Positions 20,113 through 33,507 are shown, counted from the stretch's first letter. The stretch is DNA of 64,000 bases from Aureimonas glaciei (GCF_014643375.1 NZ_BMJJ01000002.1:62345-126344); one strand, 5' to 3'. The notes: generated by a model from the sequence alone, not told the origin. A program made the numbers and translations.

Positions 20113-20291
20113 GGGAAACTCCGGAAGGCATTGTCGGGACACGGCGTAAAGCCTGGCCGCGATATAAGCTGGAACGCGTCCCGTCCATAGTCTTGCCACC
20201 CGGCGGGCGGCCAGCGGCGATTGCCGGGGCGGGCTTCATCGATTGTTTACGCTGTTCGGTAACCATGTCGGTGATGATTTGTTCTGCGTAA

Positions 20292-21443
<1,152 letters not shown>

Positions 21444-21449
21444 CCAGGC

Positions 21450-22073
21450 TCAGGCGGGGCGGGTCTCCGCCTCGGCCAATCCAAAGCGGGCCAGGTCCAC
21501 TGCCAGCTGGCCGGCATCGGTGAAGTGCACCGCCTGCCAGCCGGCGGCCTTGGCACCCTCCACATTGGCCACGCTGTCGTCGATGAACAGCGTGCGCTCG
21601 GGGGTGAGGTCGAAACGGCGGGCATGGTGCTCGTAGATGCGCCGGTCCGGCTTCACCAGGCCGATCTCGCCGGACACCGTGACGCCGCGCGATTCGCCGA
21701 GGAAGCCGTAGAGGGCCGTCGCCTCGCGAAACGTGTCGGCGGCGAAATTCGTCAGCATCGTCACGTCGACGCCGCGTGCGATCAGACCGCGCAGGAGAAC
21801 GACGGTGTCGTCGTGGGCGTGCGGCACCATCTCTTTCCAGAGGCGCCGATAGGCCCGGATCAGGTCTGCCTTGTCCGGGTGGCGCAGGATCGCTTCGGCT
21901 TCCCCCTCGGGCCAGCCACGGCCCCGGTCCTGCTCGAGATTCCAGGCGGGGCTGCAGACCTCGGCCAGAAACCTTGCGCGCGCGGTATCGTCCGCGATCA
22001 GCCGGCGGTACGGGGTCTCCGGGTCCCAGTGGATGAGGACGCGGCCGATGTCGAAGACGACGTGGTCGATCAT
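21450..22073 (-). CDS. HAD-IA family hydrolase (YihX-like)
   Basis: This 207-residue HAD protein has motif I 'HVVFDIGRVLIHWDPE', where the second Asp is replaced by Gly. That is normal for the YihX/epoxide-hydrolase-N-terminal-like branch ('FDxGxV'). The other motifs are 'MLTNFAAD', 'LVKPDRRIYEHHA' and 'LFIDDSVANVEGAKAAGW'. It is probably a sugar-phosphate phosphatase; the substrate is unknown. ATG 22073 overlaps the mutY stop by 4 nt, so it is co-translated with mutY. Confidence 0.9.
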   Translation of the reverse strand: MIDHVVFDIGRVLIHWDPETPYRRLIADDTARARFLAEVCSPAWNLEQDRGRGWPEGEAEAILRHPDKADLIRAYRRLWKEMVPHAHDDTVVLLRGLIARGVDVTMLTNFAADTFREATALYGFLGESRGVTVSGEIGLVKPDRRIYEHHARRFDLTPERTLFIDDSVANVEGAKAAGWQAVHFTDAGQLAVDLARFGLAEAETRPA

Positions 22074-23221
22074 ATCTGGCGCTTTCGCTGCGGGGGAGAG
22101 GGGGCAAGGGCCGCGGGTTCGGCCAGCTCGATGGCCTTTTTCATCAGTGTCGGGAGGGCCACCGCCACCAGGCCGGCCGGCGTCACGAACCGCCCTTCGG
22201 CGCCGGCGGCATCGGCGACATCGGCGCGCCAGACCTCCAGTGTGAGCTGGAAATGCGTGAACACATGCACCACGGATCCGGCGCGCGTCCAGGCGGCGGG
22301 AAACGGCGCGGCGCCGGCGCCTGTGGCGCCGTCCCGCCGGACGCCCCATTCGGTCGTCGGCGGCTCGTCCATGCCGCCGAGCATCCCCGTCTCCGGCCGC
22401 CGGCGCAGGAAAATCGCACCGTCGCCCGCCCGCACGGCGACGAAGGCAGCGCCCTGCCGGGCGGGCTTCGGCTTCTTGGCGGCCTTGACCGGATAAAGCT
22501 CCATCGTGCCCGCGATCCGGGCGAGGCAGCCCTCCGACAGGGGACAGAGAACGCAGGCCGGGCGCCGCGGCGTGCAGATGGTGGCGCCGAGATCCATCAT
22601 CGCCTGGGCAAAGTCGCCGGGGCGTCGCGACGGCGTCATGCCGGCGACGTGCGCTTTGACCAGAGCCTTGCCGGCGGGAAGCGGCGTGTCGATCGCGTGA
22701 AGCCGCGTGACGACCCGCTCGATGTTCCCGTCGACGACCGCGGCCGGCACGTCGAAGGCGATCGCCGCGATCGCCGCGGCCGTGTACTCGCCGATGCCGG
22801 GCAGGGTCCGCAGCCCTGTCTCGGTGGCGGGAAAGCGCCCCTTGTGCTCGGCGGCCACCGCCTTGGCGCAGGCATGCAGGTTGCGGGCGCGGGCATAGTA
22901 GCCAAGGCCCGCCCAGGCCCCCATCACAGTCTCGGCCGGCGCCGAGGCGAGCGCCTCGACCGTCGGCCAGAGGCGAAGGAATTTTTCGTAATAGGCCTTC
23001 ACCGTGGCGACGGTCGTCTGCTGCAGCATCACCTCCGAGAGCCAGATGTGATAGGGGTCGGCCTGCTTGCCGGCCGCCCGCTCGGCGGGAAGGACGCGCC
23101 AGGGCAGCGCGCGCGCATGTCGATCATACCACTCGAGAAGCCGCCCCGAGCGCGCGCCCGGTGCCTCGTCGTGCGAGGCGCCCGGTGGTTCGTCGGGCGC
23201 GGGCCTGCTGGCGGTCCTCAT
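22070..23221 (-). CDS. mutY: A/G-specific adenine glycosylase MutY
   Basis: MutY removes adenine mispaired with 8-oxoguanine. The 383-residue protein shows the helix-hairpin-helix 'TLPGIGEYTAAAIAAIAF' followed by the catalytic Asp ('AAVVDGNIERV'), the catalytic Glu in 'SEVMLQQTTVATV', and the [4Fe-4S] cysteines C-x6-C-x2-C-x5-C in 'CTPRRPACVLCPLSEGC'. The C-terminal NUDIX-like domain ('RRRPETGMLGGMDEPPTTEW') recognises 8-oxoG. Start ATG 23221. The HAD gene is coupled downstream. Confidence 0.96.
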   Translation of the reverse strand: MRTASRPAPDEPPGASHDEAPGARSGRLLEWYDRHARALPWRVLPAERAAGKQADPYHIWLSEVMLQQTTVATVKAYYEKFLRLWPTVEALASAPAETVMGAWAGLGYYARARNLHACAKAVAAEHKGRFPATETGLRTLPGIGEYTAAAIAAIAFDVPAAVVDGNIERVVTRLHAIDTPLPAGKALVKAHVAGMTPSRRPGDFAQAMMDLGATICTPRRPACVLCPLSEGCLARIAGTMELYPVKAAKKPKPARQGAAFVAVRAGDGAIFLRRRPETGMLGGMDEPPTTEWGVRRDGATGAGAAPFPAAWTRAGSVVHVFTHFQLTLEVWRADVADAAGAEGRFVTPAGLVAVALPTLMKKAIELAEPAALAPSPPQRKRQI

Positions 23222-23514
23222 GTCCCAACGGACCTGGGGCGCCGTTCCGGCACGGCCGGGCCATGCCGAAGCGCGTCGGCATCATGTCGCCTTGTCATTC
23301 TGCTTTTGCCTATCCTGGCAGGACATTCTCGATGCGCCTGTGATAGGGAGCGGATCGGTCGATGGAAAGAGCGTCGCCGACGATGGCCGGTCGAAAGGCT
23401 TGAGCTGCAGCCGAAGAGACCTGCCGACAGTCCTGGAGCAAGGCATCATGGCCGACGACATATTGGTACAAACGGACCCCGGCGCTGTCGGAGCGTCCGC
23501 GCGAGGACTGCGGA
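23222..23514. other. Intergenic region between mutY and the O-antigen-ligase-like gene
   Basis: 293 bp lie between divergent genes. No convincing ORF, RNA or clear promoter was found. The short open frames here are not gene-like. Confidence 0.4.
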
Positions 23515-24951
23515 ATGAATGAGCGCTCGGGCATCCTGCCTTCCGGGACCCCCACATTGCAGCCTGCCCGCGCCGGTTCTCCATCCAGCCATTCCGCGGA
23601 AATGCCCAGCCTGTTTGCGAGCGCCCCGAGCCGCGTCGTGCCGGCTGTGGATTCTCACCGGCCGGCAGCCCTGCGTCTTCTCCTGACGCCGGACCCGGCG
23701 GCTTTGGGCCGTCGCAACCGGCTCTCCACCTTCACCTTCTTCGTGCTGGCCGCAGCCGGCGGCTCAGGGGCGTCGGTCGTTGCCGGCCTGCTCGCCTGCT
23801 GGGCGCTGATTTCGCTCGTGCTTCGGCGTTTCGCCTTGCGTCTGACCGCGTCCGACTGGATCGTCGTGGCGGCCTCGCTGCTGTTTTTCGCGATCATGTC
23901 GTTCTCGAACTTGCATCATGAGCACCCGAGCCGCGGCCTGCTGCGGGTCGGCGCGCTCCTCCCCTTCGTCATGCCGCTCGTCCTCATCCCGCGCATGCGG
24001 CTGTCGCAGTTCCGCGATACCCTGCCTGTCGCCTTTGCCGGCATGGCGGTCGGCGGCTGCCTTCTCCTGGTCATCGTCCTGGCCGAATTCTTCTTCTTTT
24101 CCGCCCGCGTCCAGGGTTTTGCCGGGAACCAGGGGCCCCTGTCGGTCACGGCGCTCCTGTGCGCCGGCTGGTCGATCCTGCATCTGTCGCGGGACAGCAG
24201 CCGTCTGCAACTCTCTCTTGCGGTCATGGGCGCGCTCGGTGGCAGCGTCGCGGTCTTCCTGTCGGGAATGCGGGGCACCTGGCCGCTCCTGCCGATCTGC
24301 CTGGCCATCGCCGTGTTCACCCGGCGCCGGGAACTGGCCGCACTCTGGCGGACGTGGTCACCCGTCGCGCGCGGGCTGCTGGCCGCCCTGACCGTGGCGG
24401 TCCTGGCCGGCGTCGCGGTCCTGGTGGCGCCGATGGTCGGCGCGCGGATCGGCGAGATGTGGGGCGAACTCGCCCTGATCCTCGCCGATGTCGATACCCC
24501 GACCTCGTTGAATCTGCGCAAGGAGATGTATTCGGCCGCAGTCCAGGCGATCGCGGCCCGGCCCTGGTTCGGCTATGGCGCGCAGAACCACTGGGCCGCC
24601 GTCTCCCCCTACCTCGATGCCTCGGTCTTCGGGGGCATCTCCTTCACGCATTTTCACAATGTGTTTCTCACCGTCGGCGTCGATGCGGGACTGGTCGGCA
24701 TCGCCGGCTTCCTGGCCGTGGTGGTCTCGCCCCTCATCGTCGCCTGGCGGGCGCGCCACGCCGTGGGTGGTGGCCGACGGCTCGGCGCCAGCCTCATCCT
24801 GGTCGTTGCCTTTCTCGGCGCCGGCATGACGAACATCATGTTCTTTCATGATATCCTGGATGCCGTCTGGGTCTTCTCCGTCTCGCTGCTCGCGGCCTCC
24901 GTGCCGGCGCGGTCCTGGCTCGACGGCGTGGGCGGAACGAAAGGGAACTGA
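23515..24951 (+). CDS. O-antigen ligase/polymerase-like membrane protein
   Basis: This 478-residue polytopic membrane protein has about ten hydrophobic segments and resembles the Wzy_C/O-antigen ligase family, which moves polysaccharide onto lipid A-core or polymerises repeat units in the periplasm. The characteristic loop is 'PWFGYGAQNHWAAVSPYLDA' followed by 'FTHFHNVFLTVGVDAGLVG', the usual large periplasmic loop with conserved His. The N-terminal 60 residues are low-complexity and probably cytoplasmic. No glycan genes are adjacent. It sits between mutY and the DUF721 gene, normally close neighbours in rhizobia. It is coupled to the next gene (3-bp gap). Confidence 0.82.
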   Translation: MNERSGILPSGTPTLQPARAGSPSSHSAEMPSLFASAPSRVVPAVDSHRPAALRLLLTPDPAALGRRNRLSTFTFFVLAAAGGSGASVVAGLLACWALISLVLRRFALRLTASDWIVVAASLLFFAIMSFSNLHHEHPSRGLLRVGALLPFVMPLVLIPRMRLSQFRDTLPVAFAGMAVGGCLLLVIVLAEFFFFSARVQGFAGNQGPLSVTALLCAGWSILHLSRDSSRLQLSLAVMGALGGSVAVFLSGMRGTWPLLPICLAIAVFTRRRELAALWRTWSPVARGLLAALTVAVLAGVAVLVAPMVGARIGEMWGELALILADVDTPTSLNLRKEMYSAAVQAIAARPWFGYGAQNHWAAVSPYLDASVFGGISFTHFHNVFLTVGVDAGLVGIAGFLAVVVSPLIVAWRARHAVGGGRRLGASLILVVAFLGAGMTNIMFFHDILDAVWVFSVSLLAASVPARSWLDGVGGTKGN

Positions 24952-24954
24952 GGC

Positions 24955-25464
24955 ATGGCCAGAGCGCCGCAGCGCCGCGGGGCGCGCCCCGTGGGCGACC
25001 TCGTGTCGCAACTGCTCGATCCCGTCCTGGCCCGCAAAGCGGGGATGACGACAGGGCTGATCGCCGCCTGGGCCGAACTCGTCGGCGCCAAGCTCGGCGG
25101 CGTCTGCCGCCCGGAAAAGCTAGTCTGGCCGCCGCGCCTGCACGAGGCCGACGCGTTCCAGCCGGCGACGCTCGTGGTGGCCTGCGAGGGCGCCTCCGTG
25201 CTGCGCCTGCAGCACCAGACCTCCGAACTGATTGCGCGCGTGAATGCCTTCTTCGGCTATCCCGCCATCGACCGCCTGAAGATCGTGCAGCGCGCGGTCA
25301 CGCAGCCGCGCCTGGACCGTCGGCCGGTGCTGCGCGGCCTGAAGGCTTCGGAAGTGTCGGACATCGCAGCGATGACCGACCGGATCGAGGATCCCCGGCT
25401 GAAAGCGGCGCTCGCGGCCTTCGGCACCAGCGTCCTGCAGCGCCTTCCGATGACAAAAGCGTAA
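24955..25464 (+). CDS. DciA-like DUF721 protein
   Basis: This 169-residue DUF721 protein has an N-terminal 'GDLVSQLLDPVLARKAGM' segment and a central domain with 'TLVVACEGASVLRLQHQTSE' and 'RVNAFFGYPAIDRLKIVQR', typical of the family. DciA proteins load or recruit the replicative helicase in bacteria lacking DnaC (family knowledge). Alphaproteobacterial versions usually stand next to mutY and dsbA, as here. ATG 24955 follows 'AAAGGGAACTGAGGC'. Confidence 0.88.
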   Translation: MARAPQRRGARPVGDLVSQLLDPVLARKAGMTTGLIAAWAELVGAKLGGVCRPEKLVWPPRLHEADAFQPATLVVACEGASVLRLQHQTSELIARVNAFFGYPAIDRLKIVQRAVTQPRLDRRPVLRGLKASEVSDIAAMTDRIEDPRLKAALAAFGTSVLQRLPMTKA

Positions 25465-25574
25465 GGCGCACAGGCGCCATCGGCCCTTGGCAAGACCGCA
25501 ATCTCTTCCTATTCACGACGGGACAACCCGTCCGCGGCCAGACCGGGGCGGCAACCATGGAAGGTATGAGCCCG

Positions 25575-26366
25575 ATGCACGCGAAGCAAATTCAAGGTCA
25601 CGCGGCACGCCGCACCCGCCTGATCGTGGCGGCCCTGGCCGGAACCGTCGGCCTGATCGCGCTCGCCGCCGGGTCGGACCGCGCTACGCGGGGCTTCGTC
25701 CAGTCTGCCGCGGCGCAGGAAGCCGCACCTGCTGCCGGCACGGCCACCACCCCAGGCGCCACTCCCGCCGCACCCGCGACTGAGTCGGCTGCGCCCGTAG
25801 CGGCGCCGGCCTCGCAGGGCAGTGTCGACGTCGCCGCGCTGATGGCGCCAGGTCCCCTGCCGGACGTCGTCATCGGCGATCCCGCGGCCCCCGTCACCAT
25901 CGTTGAATATGCTTCGATGACATGCAGCCACTGCGCCGACTTCCACGTGAACACGCTCCCGACCATCAAGAAGGATCTGATCGACACCGGCAAGGCCAAG
26001 CTGATCCTGCGCGAATTCCCCTTCGACCCGCGCGCGGTCGCCGCCTTCATGCTGGCGCGTTGCGCACCCGACGACAAGCGCACGGCGATGATCGACGTGC
26101 TGTTCAACCAGCAGGACCAGTGGGCGCGGGCCGAGAACGCCTCGCAGGCGTTGCTCGGGATCGCCAAGCTCGCCGGCTTCACCCAGGAGAGCTTCGCCGC
26201 CTGCCTGAACGACAAGGCCCTGCAGCAGAAGGTGATCGACACCCAGCAGCGCGGCGAGAAGGAGTTCGGCGTGAACGCGACGCCGACCTTCTTCATCAAC
26301 GGTAACAAGTACTCCGGCTCGATGAGCGCCGCCGAGTTCGAGGCCGTCGTCGCCGCGTCGAACTGA
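25575..26366 (+). CDS. DsbA family thiol:disulfide oxidoreductase
   Basis: This periplasmic thioredoxin-fold protein (Thioredoxin_4/DsbA-BdbD type) introduces or isomerises disulfides. The N-terminal membrane or signal helix 'LIVAALAGTVGLIALAAG' is followed by an Ala/Pro/Thr-rich linker of about 60 residues. The active site is 'MTCSHCADFHVNTLP' (C-S-H-C), the cis-Pro region is 'VNATPTFFINGNKYSG'. ATG 25575 was chosen because GGAAGG lies at 25560-25565; in-frame ATGs at 25557 and 25566 are closer to or upstream of this site. Confidence 0.93.
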   Translation: MHAKQIQGHAARRTRLIVAALAGTVGLIALAAGSDRATRGFVQSAAAQEAAPAAGTATTPGATPAAPATESAAPVAAPASQGSVDVAALMAPGPLPDVVIGDPAAPVTIVEYASMTCSHCADFHVNTLPTIKKDLIDTGKAKLILREFPFDPRAVAAFMLARCAPDDKRTAMIDVLFNQQDQWARAENASQALLGIAKLAGFTQESFAACLNDKALQQKVIDTQQRGEKEFGVNATPTFFINGNKYSGSMSAAEFEAVVAASN

Positions 26367-26424
26367 CGTCGCCAGGGGCGCCCGACAGGCGCACCTCGGA
26401 TCAGGACCTGGTCCTTACACACTG

Positions 26425-26455
26425 GGGGTGGCTCGGCTGACGGGCTGCCCCTTTT
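26425..26455 (+). terminator. Probable terminator after dsbA-like gene
   Basis: GGGGTGGCTC pairs with GGGCTGCCCC using three G-T wobbles, with a 7-nt loop, and is followed by TTTT. It lies 59 bp after the stop. The rest of 26367-26567 shows nothing clear. Confidence 0.5.
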
Positions 26456-26567
26456 GGCATTTTGCAACGCAACAATTGGCGCGGCCGCGGAATTCCCGTA
26501 AGCGTTTCAGACCCGTCCGATGCGAAGACGGTAGAACACGAATTCCGGGAAGAGTGCGCGACGTCCG

Positions 26568-29284
<2,717 letters not shown>

Positions 29285-29285
<1 letters not shown>

Positions 29286-29313
29286 CCCTCGCCCCTGGCT
29301 GAAGAGGGTTTTT
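29285..29313 (+). terminator. Terminator after PPDK-like gene
   Basis: ACCCTC and GAGGGT form a stem with a 13-nt loop, followed by four more T. It immediately follows the stop codon. Confidence 0.6.
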
Positions 29314-29366
29314 GCGCGCCGCCAAGGGCCGCCGCCCGTCCATCGTCAGGCGTTCGGAGTCGCCGG

Positions 29367-29765
29367 TCAGGCCGAGCCGACGGGGCGCAGATCCGGCAGG
29401 TCGTCGCGAATGCGTTCGAGCACGCTGACGAAGGCCCGGGCAAAACCGTGAAACCGCTCGCCGACCTCTTCGCTCGAGGCGACCCGCAGGCTCGACCGCG
29501 CTTCGTCGAGGACGACGAAGAGGATGCGGTCCCGTGTCGGATGGGGGATGCGGACCGCCGCCATGCGTGCGGCGTCCTCGATCGAGCCGTCGGTCGGCAT
29601 GTCGAACAGGATTTCCCCGCCCACCACCTCTGCGGCATGCGCGACGCAGGCCTCGAAGGAAAATTCGGTCAGATCCTGCATGTCCAGGGCCAGCTCGAAC
29701 TCGACCGATTCGAACGCGTCCATGACCGGCTCCCCGGTCGCATCGTCCGCTGTCTGCATCCGCAT
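29367..29765 (-). CDS. Hypothetical protein
   Basis: I do not recognise the family. The gene encodes 132 residues from ATG 29765, or 118 from ATG 29723 ('MDAFESVEFELALDMQDLTE'). The protein is acidic with no signal or membrane segment. It has an alternating helix/strand pattern ('FEACVAHAAEVVGGEILFDM', 'RDRILFVVLDEARSSLRV'). It is convergent with the PPDK-like gene and divergent from the acyl-CoA ligase. Codon use resembles the neighbours, which supports a real gene. Confidence 0.65.
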   Translation of the reverse strand: MRMQTADDATGEPVMDAFESVEFELALDMQDLTEFSFEACVAHAAEVVGGEILFDMPTDGSIEDAARMAAVRIPHPTRDRILFVVLDEARSSLRVASSEEVGERFHGFARAFVSVLERIRDDLPDLRPVGSA

Positions 29766-29951
29766 CGCTCAATCCTTCCGATCTGACCGTCACCCGACGG
29801 TCGGTCCTTCCGACGCGGCTGGCGACGTCGCTGGACAAATCCTTGCCGCTTCCGGACACTGGCCTTGCGCACGGACCTGCGCGGTCCTGGCAAGCCTCCC
29901 GAGAGAGGAGCGATCAAGACCGTAAAATGTGACAAAAGGGAGGACGTTCCG

Positions 29952-31580
29952 ATGCAGGGACTGATGCAGCACTGGCCGTTGTTGTGCTCCAAGGTCATCG
30001 ACCATGCCGCGACCTATCATGGCGCGCGCGCCGTGGTGTCCCGGTCGGTCGAGGGTCCGATCCACCGGACGGACTACCGGACCGTGCGCCGCCGGGCGCT
30101 GCAGCTGGCGAAGCGTCTGGAGCAGGAAGGCCTCGGCCTCGGCGACCGGGTGGCGACGCTCGCCTGGAACACCTGGCGCCATCTCGAATGCTGGTATGGG
30201 ATCACCGGCATCGGGGCGATCTACCACACCGTCAATCCGCGCCTTTTCCCCGACCAGATCGCCTGGATCATCAACGATGCTGAGGACCGGCTGATCTTCG
30301 TCGACCTCAGCTTCCTGCCGATCCTGGAAGCGCTGGCGCCGCGCCTGCCGAGCCTGCGCCGCTGCGTCGTCCTCACCGATGCCGCCCACATGCCGGAGAC
30401 CGCGCTGCCCGGCGCCGTCGCCTACGAGGAATGGCTGGCCGAGGCCGACGAGGACTTTGTCTGGAAAAGTTTTGACGAAACCACGGCGGCGGGCATGTGC
30501 TACACCTCGGGCACGACGGGCAACCCGAAGGGCGTCGTCTACTCCCACCGCTCCAACATCCTGCACTCGATGATCGCGCAGCAGGTCGATGCCATGGGCC
30601 TCTCCTCGCGCGACGTCGTGATGCCGGTGGTGCCGCTGTTCCACGCCAATGGCTGGGGCCTCGCCTTCTCCTGCCCGATGGCCGGCGCCGCCATGGTCAT
30701 GCCCGGCCCGAAGATGGACGGCGCCTCGATCCACGAGCTGCTGGTCGCGGAAAAGGTGACCTTCAGCGCCGCCGTGCCGACGGTCTGGCTGATGCTGCTG
30801 CAGCAGCTGGAGAAGGAAAGCGGTGCCTTGCCAGACCTCGATCGGGTCGTCATCGGCGGCTCGGCCTGTCCGCGCGCGGTCATCCAGAAATTCCGCGACG
30901 ACTACCAGGTGAAGGTCATCCACGCCTGGGGCATGACCGAGATGAGCCCGCTCGGCACGCTCTGCTCGATGAAGCCGGAGGTCGCCGACCTCGACGGCGA
31001 GGCCTATCTCGACGTCGCGCAGACGCAAGGCCACCCGCCCTTCGGCGTCGAGATGAAGGTCACCGACGACGAGGACCGGTCCCTGCCATGGGACGGCAAG
31101 ACCTTCGGCCGGCTGAAGGTGCGCGGGCCGGCGGTCGCCAGCGCCTACTACAAGGGCGTCGGCGGCGAAGTCTTCGGCGAGGGCGGCTGGTTCGATACCG
31201 GCGACGTCGCGCATGTGAACGAGCATGGCTACATGCAGATCACCGACCGCTCCAAGGACGTGATCAAGTCCGGCGGCGAGTGGATCTCGACCATCGACCT
31301 CGAAAACCTCGCCGTCGGCCATCCCGACGTCGCGGAAGCCGCCGTGATCGGCGTCGCCCACCCGAAATGGGCCGAGCGGCCGCTGCTGGTCGTGGTGCTG
31401 AAGGAAGGGCGACGGACGACGCGCGAGGAGATCCTCGCCTTCATGGAAGGCAAGGTCGCCCGCTGGTGGCTGCCCGACGACGTCGCCTTCGTCGAGGCGA
31501 TCCCGCACACCGCGACCGGCAAGATCCTAAAGATGCGGCTGCGCGAGGAATTCGCCGACTACCGATTGCCGGCCGAGTGA
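29952..31580 (+). CDS. Long-chain acyl-CoA synthetase (AMP-binding)
   Basis: This 542-residue member of the ANL superfamily activates a carboxylic acid to acyl-AMP and then acyl-CoA. The P-loop-like motif is '[19 protein letters not shown]', the adenine-binding segment '[14 protein letters not shown]', the hinge and Asp are in '[20 protein letters not shown]', and the catalytic Lys near the C-terminus is in '[14 protein letters not shown]'. Chain length preference cannot be read reliably; medium- or long-chain fatty acid is likely. ATG 29952 follows a strong 'GGGAGGA' site at 29938-29944. Confidence 0.92.
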   Translation: MQGLMQHWPLLCSKVIDHAATYHGARAVVSRSVEGPIHRTDYRTVRRRALQLAKRLEQEGLGLGDRVATLAWNTWRHLECWYGITGIGAIYHTVNPRLFPDQIAWIINDAEDRLIFVDLSFLPILEALAPRLPSLRRCVVLTDAAHMPETALPGAVAYEEWLAEADEDFVWKSFDETTAAGMCYTSGTTGNPKGVVYSHRSNILHSMIAQQVDAMGLSSRDVVMPVVPLFHANGWGLAFSCPMAGAAMVMPGPKMDGASIHELLVAEKVTFSAAVPTVWLMLLQQLEKESGALPDLDRVVIGGSACPRAVIQKFRDDYQVKVIHAWGMTEMSPLGTLCSMKPEVADLDGEAYLDVAQTQGHPPFGVEMKVTDDEDRSLPWDGKTFGRLKVRGPAVASAYYKGVGGEVFGEGGWFDTGDVAHVNEHGYMQITDRSKDVIKSGGEWISTIDLENLAVGHPDVAEAAVIGVAHPKWAERPLLVVVLKEGRRTTREEILAFMEGKVARWWLPDDVAFVEAIPHTATGKILKMRLREEFADYRLPAE

Positions 31581-31588
31581 TGCGCGAT

Positions 31589-31607
31589 GGCGCTTTTTCG
31601 AAGCGCC
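31589..31607 (+). terminator. Hairpin after acyl-CoA synthetase gene
   Basis: GGCGCTT and AAGCGCC form a 7-bp stem with a TTTCG loop, followed by 'CTTGTG'. The weak T-run makes full termination uncertain. Confidence 0.4.
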
Positions 31608-31640
31608 CTTGTGGGCTAAGACCGCGCCTGGAGTGACATC

Positions 31641-32546
31641 ATGCAGATGACGGTCGGACGCGCGCACTTGTCGGGACACTATATCAGAAAGCGGCTGCGG
31701 ACCGCGGTGCCCGCCCGTCGTGCGGCGGCCTTCGCCGCGGTGCTTCTGGTCGTCGCCATCGTCCTGTTCCGCCAGGGCGGCATCGATTTCGCCACGCTGA
31801 GGCTGCTGGCCGCGGGCGTCTTCGGGCTCGCCGTCCTGGCGCTGGTCACGGCGCTCGCCGGACTGGTGCGGGTCTGGCACAGCGGCCGCGAAGGCGGTGG
31901 CGCCGCCCTCGGCGCCCTCACCATCGCGCTTCTCGTCATCGTTCCCTTCGGGCTCGCCGGCGTTCTCGCCTCGCAGTATCCCCGCACCAACAGCGCGGAA
32001 ACCGACGCCATGATGGTCAACGACATGCTCGCCGGTGTTACCGTGAACGAGGGCGCGGCCGCCGAACTGGCAGACGGCGGCGCCTCGCTGACCGGACGGC
32101 GCTTCCAGGCCAGCGCGGCCCAGGTCTACGCCGTGGCGCGCCTCGTTATCGAGGACAAGGGCTGGACGCTCGTCGACGTCGTGACCGAGGTGTCGGAGGA
32201 CGATGCCGAGGATGCCACCGGCGACCTCGGCACCAGCGGGACCGTCGGCATCCCCCTGCCGACCCCGCGGGCAACCACCGAGGCGCCCGTCGATCGCTTC
32301 GCCCTGCCCGAGGCCAAGGACTACGCGCTCACCGTCGAGGCGCGCGATTTCCTGCTGCGCCTTCCCAGCGACATGGCCATCCGCATCGTCGAGGACGGCA
32401 ACGAGACCTTTGTCGACCTGCGCTCGACCTCGCGCGCCGTCACCTTCGATCTCGGCCAGAACCGCCGCTTCATCGAGGACTTTTTGGCCCGCCTCGACGA
32501 GGGCATGGCCGGCGTCACCGCCGTGCTGCCGGCGAAGGACGGCTAG
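31641..32546 (+). CDS. DUF1499 membrane protein
   Basis: This 301-residue protein has three N-terminal membrane helices (about residues 25-45, 55-75, 85-110) and a C-terminal DUF1499 domain ('YAVARLVIEDKGWTLVDVVT', 'FLLRLPSDMAIRIVEDG', 'VDLRSTSRAVTFDLGQNRRF'). The function of DUF1499 is unknown. ATG 31641 was chosen; ATG 31647 is close by. It follows the acyl-CoA synthetase by 60 bp in the same direction and is convergent with the metallo-hydrolase. Confidence 0.85.
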   Translation: MQMTVGRAHLSGHYIRKRLRTAVPARRAAAFAAVLLVVAIVLFRQGGIDFATLRLLAAGVFGLAVLALVTALAGLVRVWHSGREGGGAALGALTIALLVIVPFGLAGVLASQYPRTNSAETDAMMVNDMLAGVTVNEGAAAELADGGASLTGRRFQASAAQVYAVARLVIEDKGWTLVDVVTEVSEDDAEDATGDLGTSGTVGIPLPTPRATTEAPVDRFALPEAKDYALTVEARDFLLRLPSDMAIRIVEDGNETFVDLRSTSRAVTFDLGQNRRFIEDFLARLDEGMAGVTAVLPAKDG

Positions 32547-32555
32547 GCAGGACGG

Positions 32556-33455
32556 CTAGACAGGTTCGTAGCGGCCACCTAGAAGGACCGGGCCGTCGGT
32601 CTGGACGCGGCCCTTGGCCACGAGGTCCTCCAGATGCGCCAGCACCGAGAGCGCGGCCGCGCCGTGCAGGCGCGGATCGGTCTGGCGGTAGATCGCTGCG
32701 ACCACCTCGGCAATGTTGCGGTCGCCGGCTTTCAGCCGCTCGAGGATCGCCGTCTCGCGCATTTTCCGGTGCGACCTGAGGCCCCGGAGAAACGCCTGCG
32801 GCCGCGTGACCGGCCCGCCGTGACCCGGTAGATAGAGCGTCTCGTCACGCGCGAGCAGCGTCTCCAGCGAGGCCATGTAATCCGCCATCGATCCGTCGGG
32901 CGGCGCGACGATGGTCGTCGACCAGGCCATCACATGGTCGCCGCTCAAAAGCGTGTCGCCGATGGCGAAGGCCATGTGGTTGGCCGCGTGGCCTGGCGTC
33001 GCCACCGCCTCGATCCGAAGACCCGCCAGTTCAAGCACCTCGCCGTGGACGAGAAACCGGTCCGGCACCAGCGCCATGTCGCCGGCGGCGTCCATCAGGT
33101 TGATCTCGCCTTCGTGCAAAGCGCGCGAGGCGCGGTGGCGTCCCTCCGCCAGCACCGGCGCGCCCACGGCCTGCTGCAGCCGCGGCACCAGCGCCGTGTG
33201 GTCGCGGTGGGTGTGCGTCAACAGGATGGCCTCGACCGGCCGCCCGGCGATGGCCCGGAGCAGCGCCGCCAAATGCCGGTCGTCGTCCGGGCCGGGATCG
33301 ACGACGACGAGGCTTTGCTCGCCGAGGAGATAGCTGTTGGTGCCGTGGAATGTGAAGGGGCTGGCATTGGGTGCGGTCACGCGCAGGATTGCCGGCGCCA
33401 CCGGCACCGCTTCGCCGTGGCGGGGATCGAAGTCTGTGTCGAAGGCGATATCCAT
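32556..33455 (-). CDS. MBL-fold metallo-hydrolase (LACTB2-like)
   Basis: This 299-residue metallo-beta-lactamase-fold enzyme has the dinuclear metal motif 'LLTHTHRDHTALVP', with downstream ligands in 'ATPGHAANHMAFAIGDTLLS' and 'GDHVMAWSTTIVAPP', and a C-terminal winged-helix-like extension ('LERLKAGDRNIAEVVAAIYR'). This architecture matches LACTB2-like hydrolases, some of which are ribonucleases. The substrate here is unknown. ATG 33455 gives a family-like N-terminus. The frame is open to 33644 within the neighbouring gene. Confidence 0.88.
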   Translation of the reverse strand: MDIAFDTDFDPRHGEAVPVAPAILRVTAPNASPFTFHGTNSYLLGEQSLVVVDPGPDDDRHLAALLRAIAGRPVEAILLTHTHRDHTALVPRLQQAVGAPVLAEGRHRASRALHEGEINLMDAAGDMALVPDRFLVHGEVLELAGLRIEAVATPGHAANHMAFAIGDTLLSGDHVMAWSTTIVAPPDGSMADYMASLETLLARDETLYLPGHGGPVTRPQAFLRGLRSHRKMRETAILERLKAGDRNIAEVVAAIYRQTDPRLHGAAALSVLAHLEDLVAKGRVQTDGPVLLGGRYEPV

Positions 33456-33507
33456 GCCGCTCCATCTGGTGCCGGGATCGGCGAAGAAAAGCGCTCGGCC
33501 TTGCGGT

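Noticed and set aside
20246-20263. Possible CtrA box upstream of ccrM as a firm regulatory feature
   Set aside because: The spacing between half-sites is wrong and the bases match only in part, so it is kept as a weak finding only.
23067-23522. Plus-strand 151-codon frame across the mutY start and the intergenic region
   Set aside because: It overlaps mutY in antisense, has no family-like sequence, and its end overlaps the next gene out of frame.
29790-31508. 572-codon frame antisense to the acyl-CoA synthetase gene
   Set aside because: The plus-strand gene has all ANL motifs; the antisense frame has none and crosses a promoter region.
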